From positions 95,106 to 159,105 of the forward strand of contig JADLAK010000103.1 in the NCBI GenBank assembly GCA_020848275.1: 64,000 nt of DNA, given 5' to 3'. Of the stretch, positions 58,324 through 64,000 are shown piece after piece; positions within the stretch are counted from its first letter, which is position 1; each line of letters begins with the position of its first letter. The stretch comes from Planctomycetota bacterium (GTDB lineage Bacteria > Planctomycetota > UBA8742 > UBA2392). The notes under the pieces are model-generated. The model worked only from the letters and a program-made list of their open reading frames with translations. It ran no database searches and was not told the origin of the DNA. The position numbers were made by a program, and so were the translations under genes.

Positions 58324-58500
58324 GGACTTTTTCCACGGAGGACACGGAAAGCACGGAAACTGCAACCGCAGCCCACAGATTGCGCAGATGGCCACAGATA
58401 GGAAATGGCGTCTGTGCCAATCTGCGACATCTGTGGATCGCTTTTAGTTGTGTCTTTTTCCGTGGGTTCCGTGTCTTCCGTGGACTTCAGTTGTTTGGTT
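58324..58500. repeat. Composite hairpin of CCACGGAGGACACGG and CCACAGATTGCGCAGAT words
   Basis: The outer word (TTTTTCCACGGAGGACACGG, aaagcacggaaac) pairs with TTCCGTGTCTTCCGTGG on the right; the inner word (CCACAGATTGCGCAGATGG) pairs with ATCTGCGACATCTGTGG. So two words and their complements are nested. A fragment of the first word occurs at 16068-16112. It fills the gap between hldE and gmhA, which remain on one strand. Confidence 0.7.
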
Positions 58501-58510
58501 TGGAGGTTTT

Positions 58511-59104
58511 ATGCCGCAGAAACAGATGCTTGCCGAGTTCGACAGACAACTGCGCGAGAGCGCCGCACTCAAGATCAAGTTGATCGAGTCGCAGGGCGAG
58601 ACCTTCAAGAAGATCTGCACCGCGGTCGTCGACGCCTTCAGGAACGGCCACCGTGTCTACTTCGCGGGCAACGGCGGCAGCTTCACCGACTGCCACCACA
58701 TCGTCGGCGAACTCGTCGGCCGCTACATGTACGACCGCCCGCCGCTGCCGGCCTTTGTGTTAGGTGCGGGCGTGGCCAGCATGACCGCCATTGCCAACGA
58801 CTACGGCTACGAACACATCTTCAAGCGCGAGGCCGAGGCCTGCCTTGCAACCGGCGACGTGCTGGTCGGCCTTTCGACCAGCGGCAACAGCAAGAACGTA
58901 TGTGCGGCGCTGGAGGTCGCGCAGGCCAAGGGCGCGATGGCCATCGGCTGGGCGGGCGAAAAGAAGGCGCGCATCGACGAAGTCTGCGACCTCGTGCTGC
59001 ATGTGCCGAGTTCGCTCACGCCGCGCATCCAGGAATGCCACATCGCCGTCGGCCATATCCTGTGTGACATGGTCGAGCGGCTGATCTTCCCGAAAAAGAC
59101 TTAA
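58511..59104 (+). CDS. gmhA: Phosphoheptose isomerase (sedoheptulose-7-phosphate isomerase)
   Basis: A 197-residue SIS-domain enzyme; TGGAGGTTTT precedes the ATG at 58511. RVYFAGNGGSFTDCHHIVGE, the LGAGVASMTAIANDYGYEH stretch, and LVGLSTSGNSKNVCAALE are the GmhA signature, and ECHIAVGHILCDMVE closes the active site. It converts sedoheptulose 7-phosphate to heptose 7-phosphate, the substrate of HldE just upstream. Confidence 0.96.
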   Translation: MPQKQMLAEFDRQLRESAALKIKLIESQGETFKKICTAVVDAFRNGHRVYFAGNGGSFTDCHHIVGELVGRYMYDRPPLPAFVLGAGVASMTAIANDYGYEHIFKREAEACLATGDVLVGLSTSGNSKNVCAALEVAQAKGAMAIGWAGEKKARIDEVCDLVLHVPSSLTPRIQECHIAVGHILCDMVERLIFPKKT

Positions 59105-59222
59105 AGGCATTTCACGCCAAGGCGCAAAGAGCGCCGGGACGCAAAGTAAAGGAAAGGGTTTCCAACCGCCGATCAATACGGATGGACGCCGACATCGGCG
59201 TTTATCCGCGTTTATCGGCGGT
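59105..59222. repeat. Two word-repeat elements after gmhA
   Basis: First a CACGCCAAGGCGCAAAGAGC/GGACGCAAAG word run; then CCGCCGATCAATACGGATGG, CGCCGACATCGGCG and TTTATCCGCGTTTATCGGCGG, an inverted pair around GCCGACATCGGC. Neither is coding. The gap to the next gene holds nothing else. Confidence 0.65.
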
Positions 59223-59274
59223 CTGATTCGTCTTGCTGTTTGTTTTGTCCGCGGTTGTTGAAATCGAGCAATGC

Positions 59275-60984
59275 ATGCAAACGCCGCGACAAGAGCTGAT
59301 CGAGATCGAAAAGCGGCTGGTCAAGGAACTCAAGCAGCGCATTTACCGCTCGCAGGAACGTAAAAACCCGGTCCTCGACCGCTACTACAACGACTACGTC
59401 GCCGAGTTTTCGCAGGGTTTCGAACGCGCCGCATCGCGCGCCGAGCTCGCCGACCAGCTTTCGCGCTCGCACATCGCCTACTTCGGCGATTTCCACACCC
59501 TGCGCAGCGCGCAAAGCGCGATGTTGTCGTTGCTGCGCGAAACGCACGAACGCCGTCGCCCCGTGGTGCTGGCGCTGGAGATGATCCACGCCGCTGCCAA
59601 CCCGCTGGCCGAGGCGCTGATGAACGGCGAAATCACGGGCAAGGAATTCCGCAAGCGCGCGCGCTGGCGCCGCTCCTGGGGTTTCCCGTGGTCGAGTTAT
59701 CGCCGCTTGTTCGAGTTCGCCGTCGCGCACAAGAGCCCGCTGTTCGGCCTGAACATCGAGCCCGGCCCGCACAAACATGACCTCGCCTTTCGCGACCAAT
59801 TCGCCGCTCAGATCATCGCTTCGCTGACGCAGCTTTACCCCAACCGCCTGGTCGCCGTGCTTTACGGCGACTTGCACCTTGCGCAGGGACACTTGCCCGC
59901 GGAAGTCGACAAGTTGCTGGCGCAGTTCGGCGCCAAGCGCCACAGCGTGCGCGTCTACCAGAATTCCGAGACGGTGTACTGGAAGCTCGTCGAGCAGGGG
60001 CTCGAGCAGGTCGTCGACATCGTCAAGATCAAACGCGACGTCTACTGCGTGATGAACGCGACGCCGCTGGTGAAGTTCCAGAGCTTCTCGAACTGGCAGG
60101 ACCGCACGCAGGAGCTTGAGTTCAACTCGCTCGAGGACGTCGGCCGTGAGCTGCCCGGCGAAATGATGCTGCTGGACCAGATCGTCGGCTACGCCAAAAC
60201 CATCTGCGATTTCCTCGGGCTGCCGCAGCAGGACACCGGCGCGATCGAACTAAGCACGCCGGCGGATCTCGACTTCCTCTCGCGGCTGGAGCAGCGCGGG
60301 GTGTACTCGACGCGGGAAATCGCGGCGCTGAAGGAATACCTGGCGACGGCCGAAACCGCGTACTTCCCGCGCGTGGGCGTGCTGTACCTGGCGTATTTGA
60401 GCGTGTCGCACGCCGCCGAGGGCGCCATGCGCGTGCTGCTGTCCCTGGCCCGGCCGGCGGGGTCGGGCGCCGTCGTGGACCCGCGCGACGAATTTTACGC
60501 CCGCATACTGGTCGAGGGGCTGGCGTTTCTGGGCAGCAAGATCATCAACGTCAAACGCAAGTGCCGCGGCCTGCCGGAGTGGACGCAGGTGGTCGCGCGC
60601 ACAGGCCGCTCGCGCAAATTGTCGCCGCCGGAAAAGCTCGACCTCGACGTCGCCCGCGCGGTTTTGCGTCACCACGAGTTCGAACTGCACGTGCTCGACA
60701 CCGGGACGTTCGGCGCAGCGCCCAAGAACATCTACGGCCTGCCCACGCCCGTGCACGTCGCGCTGACACGCGCGCTCGGCCGCTGGTTTGGCAACCAGAT
60801 GTTCGAGGCAATTATGAAGGGCCGGCTGGACAAGGGGCTGGTGCGCGCCGCTATCGTGGACAACATCCGCGCGCCGGACGTCGCCCGTAACCGCTACTTC
60901 GCCATCCTCGAGGCCATCGAGAAAAAACCCGACGACCGCAGCGACGATACCGACTGGCACAAAAAAGACGGGGAAGAAGAGTAA
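59275..60984 (+). CDS. ChaN-family (haem-binding-like) protein with large C-terminal region
   Basis: A 569-residue protein. The N-terminal third matches the ChaN/DUF399 (Cofac_haem_bdg) fold: AYFGDFHTLRSAQSAMLSLL, RRPVVLALEMIH, GFPWSSYRRLFEFA and LVAVLYGDLHLAQGHLPAEV. ChaN dimers bind haem pairs at the outer membrane in Campylobacter; here there is no signal peptide, so the protein is probably cytoplasmic. From about residue 290 the chain is helical and unassigned. The ATG at 59275 has a weak ribosome site. Confidence 0.75.
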   Translation: MQTPRQELIEIEKRLVKELKQRIYRSQERKNPVLDRYYNDYVAEFSQGFERAASRAELADQLSRSHIAYFGDFHTLRSAQSAMLSLLRETHERRRPVVLALEMIHAAANPLAEALMNGEITGKEFRKRARWRRSWGFPWSSYRRLFEFAVAHKSPLFGLNIEPGPHKHDLAFRDQFAAQIIASLTQLYPNRLVAVLYGDLHLAQGHLPAEVDKLLAQFGAKRHSVRVYQNSETVYWKLVEQGLEQVVDIVKIKRDVYCVMNATPLVKFQSFSNWQDRTQELEFNSLEDVGRELPGEMMLLDQIVGYAKTICDFLGLPQQDTGAIELSTPADLDFLSRLEQRGVYSTREIAALKEYLATAETAYFPRVGVLYLAYLSVSHAAEGAMRVLLSLARPAGSGAVVDPRDEFYARILVEGLAFLGSKIINVKRKCRGLPEWTQVVARTGRSRKLSPPEKLDLDVARAVLRHHEFELHVLDTGTFGAAPKNIYGLPTPVHVALTRALGRWFGNQMFEAIMKGRLDKGLVRAAIVDNIRAPDVARNRYFAILEAIEKKPDDRSDDTDWHKKDGEEE

Positions 60985-61045
60985 CCGTCGCGAGTCTCGT
61001 GTCGCGCTCACGTGTCAACAACACGCAGTTCGAGTTCTCTGACTC
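60984..61045. repeat. Simple-word hairpin (CGAGTCTCGTGTC words)
   Basis: cgtcgcgagtctcgtgtcgc on the left, gagttctctgactcggg and caagcgacgc on the right, between convergent genes. Compare 19567-19630 and 62051-62136. Confidence 0.5.
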
Positions 61046-61068
61046 GGGACAAGCGACGCAAGGCAAGC

Positions 61069-61989
61069 TTATTCCGTGATCCCCATGATGTGCCCCAAGG
61101 CCTGCAATATCCCCATGCGCCGCTTGGGGTCGATCTCGATCCACAGGCTGCAGGGACAGGCTCGCAGCGTGCGTTCCGCCACGCTACCCAGCAGCACCGC
61201 GCCCGCCGTCGTGCGGCCGTGGCTGCCCATCACCAGCAATTCGGTCTTGCGCTTCTTCACCAGCGTCAATATCGCGGGAGCTTCCGAGCCCTCGACGATC
61301 ACCGTTTCGACTTGAACGCCGCGCGTCTTGGCGGCCTTGAGGAATTCCCTGGCGTGCTGTTCGGCAAAGCCGCGCACGCGTTTGAGCGCCTCGGCCTCGC
61401 TGCGGCCCGTCAGCCAGTATTCCTCGGGCAGGTGGCAGACGTGGTAGAGCCCGAGTTCGCCGCGGCCAAAACGCTTGGCCAGGTCCACGCCCCGTTCCAG
61501 CACCACCTGGCCGTAGTCAGAAAAGTCCGTCGCGACCGCGATGCGGCTGTACTCGTCGCTGAATTCCGGCCGCACCAGAAGCACGCTGCAGGACGCCTTG
61601 CGCACCAGTTGCTCGGCGATGTGCCCCGGGCCGCCCTTGAGGTTGCCGGTGTGGCCGTGGCTGCCGGCAACGAGCAGGTCGGCGCCGAGTTCACGCGCCG
61701 CGGCGAGCACCGTCTCGATCACGGGGCCGCGACGGATCTCGGTCTTGGCGCGCACAGGCGTGTCGTCTTCGGGCGGGCAGACCTTGGCGATTTCTTCCTG
61801 CGCGCGTTGGGTGATCTTCTTCTTGAGTTCGTCGACCAGGGGCGCGTGCGCGGCCTCGGGCTGCCGCATCACGTAAAGGATGGTCAGCTCGGCGTTGTGA
61901 AGCTCGGCGATCTTGACCGCGGCGTGCACGGCGGGCGTGGCGTTGTCCGACAGGTCGGTGCAGCAGAGAATGCGTTCGATAGTGCGCAT
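61069..61989 (-). CDS. Tandem universal stress protein (two UspA domains)
   Basis: A 306-residue protein of two fused Usp domains: IERILCCTDLSDNATPAVHA to SVLLVRPEF (about 1-150) and IAVATDFSDYGQVVLERGV to CSLWIEID (about 155-290). The ATP-binding G-x2-G-x9-G loop occurs in both (AGSHGHTGNL; GSHGRTTAGAVLLGSVA). Such proteins help survival under stress, often by binding ATP. Single gene, convergent with the ChaN-like gene. Confidence 0.92.
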   Translation of the reverse strand: MRTIERILCCTDLSDNATPAVHAAVKIAELHNAELTILYVMRQPEAAHAPLVDELKKKITQRAQEEIAKVCPPEDDTPVRAKTEIRRGPVIETVLAAARELGADLLVAGSHGHTGNLKGGPGHIAEQLVRKASCSVLLVRPEFSDEYSRIAVATDFSDYGQVVLERGVDLAKRFGRGELGLYHVCHLPEEYWLTGRSEAEALKRVRGFAEQHAREFLKAAKTRGVQVETVIVEGSEAPAILTLVKKRKTELLVMGSHGRTTAGAVLLGSVAERTLRACPCSLWIEIDPKRRMGILQALGHIMGITE

Positions 61990-62050
61990 GGCGGGCCCCC
62001 GGTGGGTGCGGGGAGCCTAAGACCGGGGCCGTAAATCGGCAATCGGTAAA

Positions 62051-62136
62051 CGAAGTCCCGCGTCCCGAGTCTCGTGTCAACGGCACGAACACCAGGTATT
62101 TAACTCGGGACCCGTGACACGAGGCCCGGCACTCGT
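62051..62136. repeat. Simple-word hairpin (CCCGCGTCCCGAGTC words)
   Basis: gtcccgcgtcccgagtctcg on the left and ctcgggacccgtgacacgag on the right. Same family as 19567 and 60984; lies between the divergent stress protein and TPR lipoprotein. Confidence 0.55.
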
Positions 62137-62193
62137 ATACTTACAGCCTGTCCCCGCGTCATTCCGCCGCCCCGGCGGGCCCTGGATACATCG

Positions 62194-63852
62194 ATGCGAC
62201 ACCTGAAAATCGTTTCGCCGCTCGTCCTGTTGGTGCTTGGCGCGTGCAGCTTCGGCGCCACGCCCGCCCCGGACCCCGAGGGTGAAGGCCGCGTCAGCGG
62301 CGACCGCCTGATTTCAGGCCCCGGCGAGCCCGAAATGGACCCCGAGGCCCGCGTCAACAACCTGCTGCAGAACGCCAAGGCAGAATACGACGACCGCCAC
62401 TTCGAGGCCGCCCACCGCTACGCCGAGCAGGCCGAACGCATTGAGCGCGAAAAACTGCGCGGCGACAAGTACCGCCCGATGGCAATCAACATCCAGGCCT
62501 ACAGCCTGCTCCAGCTCGGGCTTGTCGACGATTACACGCCCGCGAGCCAGCCCGGCGTGGTAAAGGGCGCCAAGACAAAATTCGACCTGGTGCTCGAACT
62601 AAAGCCGCGCGACTTCCGCGCCATGCTGGGCTCGGCGCTTTGCCTGTTCCGCCGCCACGGCTACAACATCAGCAAATCGGAAAAGCTGGGCGAGGGCGTG
62701 CTGGTGCTGTCGCAGGTGCAGGCGCTGGTTGACGGCGGGCTTTCAGGCAAACACACGCGCGACAAATCAATCGAGATGCTCAACGAGGCCGCCGAGGCGG
62801 TGAAGGTTTTCATCAACGGCCGCGCGCGCCTGCTTGAGATGAACGAAGTTTTCACCGACCCGATGGATGTCTCCACCGACGCCCGCACCGGCAGGCGCAA
62901 GGCCGCGCCGTGGCTGGGCCTGTTGGACGCCGACAAGGAAGAACTCGCGGTCAACGACGTGCGCTGGATGATCGATGATGCGCGCCGCGGCGCAAGCCTG
63001 CCCGACGACGACAACGCGTCGCTGCGCAAGCAGCTTGGCGACGTGAAGGCAAGCTGGCAGGCGGTGCGCGCCTACTGGCGCAAAAGCGCGCTGGTCGACC
63101 TGCAGGCCGCACGCGACAGTTTCCTTGAGCTGCGCGAGCCCCGCAAAGGCGAACTGAGCGCCTACTTCTGGATCGACCGCGACCTCGCGTTCGTATTCAC
63201 CAGCCTCGGCGGTTTCTTCATGGATTACTGCATGGATGAACTCAACGAAGCCGGGCTGGCCGCGGGCAAGAAGATCGCCGACCTCGGCAAATACGCCATG
63301 AAGGCTTATGTCGACAAGGACTACAAGTCGACGGCCAAGGACGAGTCGCGCAAGAACTACCTCGCGGCGCAGTCCTACTACGAAAGTTTCATCCAGCGCC
63401 ACGAGGAGTTCGAGAAGTCGCGCATGGGCAAGGCCGACAGCACCAACTTCGACGACGTGACGGCCAACCCGTTCCTCGTCGACCTGGTCTCGCGTTACAA
63501 GAGCGAGATGTTCGAGGCCGTGCACGAGGAACGCATGCTGCGCAAGAGCATGCTGCTTCAACTTTGCGCGCTGGTCGTCGACCCGATGTACCAGGTCAAC
63601 GACCTCGACAAGGCCAAGGTCTACGCCAGCCAGCTCAAGGGCATGGACCCGCGCAACCCCATCCACCACTTCGTGCGCGCCACGGCGTGCTACGAAAAGG
63701 GCGAGTGGGAAGAAGCCCTGGGCGAATACGACGCCTACCTGAAGGTCAGCAGCATTGTCGAGGACGCCAACCTTCGCAAACACGTGCGCGACCGCATGGA
63801 TCTCTGCCGCCGCAACTTGAGCACCAAAAGCTCCGGCGCAAGCGGGAATTAG
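62194..63852 (+). CDS. TPR-type lipoprotein
   Basis: A 552-residue protein. The signal MRHLKIVSPLVLLVLGAC ends in a lipobox. The chain is almost all helical with TPR-like pairs: NLLQNAKAEYDDRHFEAAHR near residue 53, AMLGSALCLFRRHGYN near 145, and FVRATACYEKGEWEEALGEY near 492. TPR lipoproteins build or stabilise envelope machines, such as BamD in the outer membrane or PilF in pilus assembly; which one is not clear. No neighbour gives a hint. Confidence 0.8.
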   Translation: MRHLKIVSPLVLLVLGACSFGATPAPDPEGEGRVSGDRLISGPGEPEMDPEARVNNLLQNAKAEYDDRHFEAAHRYAEQAERIEREKLRGDKYRPMAINIQAYSLLQLGLVDDYTPASQPGVVKGAKTKFDLVLELKPRDFRAMLGSALCLFRRHGYNISKSEKLGEGVLVLSQVQALVDGGLSGKHTRDKSIEMLNEAAEAVKVFINGRARLLEMNEVFTDPMDVSTDARTGRRKAAPWLGLLDADKEELAVNDVRWMIDDARRGASLPDDDNASLRKQLGDVKASWQAVRAYWRKSALVDLQAARDSFLELREPRKGELSAYFWIDRDLAFVFTSLGGFFMDYCMDELNEAGLAAGKKIADLGKYAMKAYVDKDYKSTAKDESRKNYLAAQSYYESFIQRHEEFEKSRMGKADSTNFDDVTANPFLVDLVSRYKSEMFEAVHEERMLRKSMLLQLCALVVDPMYQVNDLDKAKVYASQLKGMDPRNPIHHFVRATACYEKGEWEEALGEYDAYLKVSSIVEDANLRKHVRDRMDLCRRNLSTKSSGASGN

Positions 63853-63900
63853 GGAACCAGAGCCCATCGCGTGAGCGCTTGTCTTTACACACAAGTGAGG
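63853..63900. repeat. Fragment of the AGAGCCC...GCG repeat
   Basis: AGAGCCCATCGCGTGAGCG resembles the AGAGCCCGTTCGCGTAAGCG segment inside the 45419-45599 element; cttgtctttacacacaag (a CTTGT/ACAAG dyad) follows. It could be left-over repeat or the left end of an insertion sequence. Confidence 0.45.
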
Positions 63901-63942
63901 GGCGGGATTTGCCGACTCATGGATACCTCAAGGAGGATATCC

Positions 63943-64000
63943 GTGTTCGAGCAGCTTTCGCCCACAGCGTGGGCGCGCGCACAATTTGGCGGTGCCAACC
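63943..64000 (+). CDS. Start of a probable IS4-type transposase, cut by the window
   Basis: AAGGAGG lies 6 bases before a GTG that opens MFEQLSPTAWARAQFGGAN and runs to the edge. The W-A-x-x-x-F-G-G-A pattern is the beginning of the transposase DNA-binding domain (Tnp_DNA_bind) of IS4-family elements, usually followed by L-G-D-x-R-R. Only 19 codons are visible, so the call rests on that motif and the strong ribosome site. Confidence 0.6.
   Translation, partial: MFEQLSPTAWARAQFGGAN

Noticed and set aside
1..64000. tRNA, tmRNA, RNase P RNA and rRNA genes
   Set aside because: Searched by eye for the T-loop GTTCGA with a paired acceptor, the tmRNA tag region and RNase P cores; hits lay inside coding sequence without a cloverleaf. 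A covariance-model search would settle this.

Overview
This is a GC-rich bacterial chromosome window whose content fits a Gram-negative member of the PVC group, most probably Planctomycetota. Three things point there. A 58-residue 'small basic protein' of the PVC-restricted type sits at 35618-35794. ADP-heptose and lipid A genes (hldE, gmhA, lpxH) imply a lipopolysaccharide outer membrane. A division/cell-wall cluster runs ftsW-murG-murC-murB-ddl-ftsQ but is not followed by ftsA or ftsZ. The phylum assignment is inference; no rRNA or tRNA gene was found.

Layout. 1-3158: a cut secreted protein, a lipoprotein and an AMMECR1 protein. 3245-9311: etfB-etfA, hflX, and a PilM/PilN-like plus PilO-like pair. 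9328-14629: an HlyD-type adaptor, a membrane protein coupled to pcp, hemD and two tandem DedA-like membrane proteins. 14633-25097: an outer-membrane porin-like protein, lipoproteins, asd with a possible leader/attenuator, an acetyltransferase, an O-methyltransferase, an AAA ATPase/PIN-like nuclease pair and ahcY. 25281-29585: a beta-propeller lipoprotein and a type II restriction-modification system with controller protein. 29681-35205: recG, a glycosyltransferase, a LysM protein and unknowns, all on the minus strand. 35206-35617: a gap with two opposed promoters and a possible structured RNA. 35618-37498: small basic protein and a Ppx/GppA protein. 37495-45354: the cell-wall cluster. 45355-53511: a lamin-tail lipoprotein, a pseudopilin, a parvulin, DUF169, lgt and cinA. 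53589-55980: a RelE/ParE-type toxin-antitoxin pair, two duplicated lipoproteins and a second toxin-antitoxin locus fused into one reading frame. 56021-60984: lpxH, hldE, gmhA and a ChaN-like protein. 61069-64000: a universal stress protein, a TPR lipoprotein and the start of what looks like an IS4-type transposase.

How the genes work together. Peptidoglycan precursor synthesis and export (murB, murC, murG, ddl, ftsW, with ftsQ for the divisome) form one long minus-strand operon with several stop/start overlaps. LpxH, HldE and GmhA serve the outer membrane, and Lgt serves the many predicted lipoproteins. Mobile or defensive cargo lies between housekeeping genes: the R-M system, the ATPase/PIN pair, the toxin-antitoxin loci and the edge transposase. 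Intergenic gaps are unusually rich in hairpins: short palindromic words in series, and longer hairpins whose arms repeat 6-10 base words. These are listed separately because they may be mobile-like or transcription-terminating elements.
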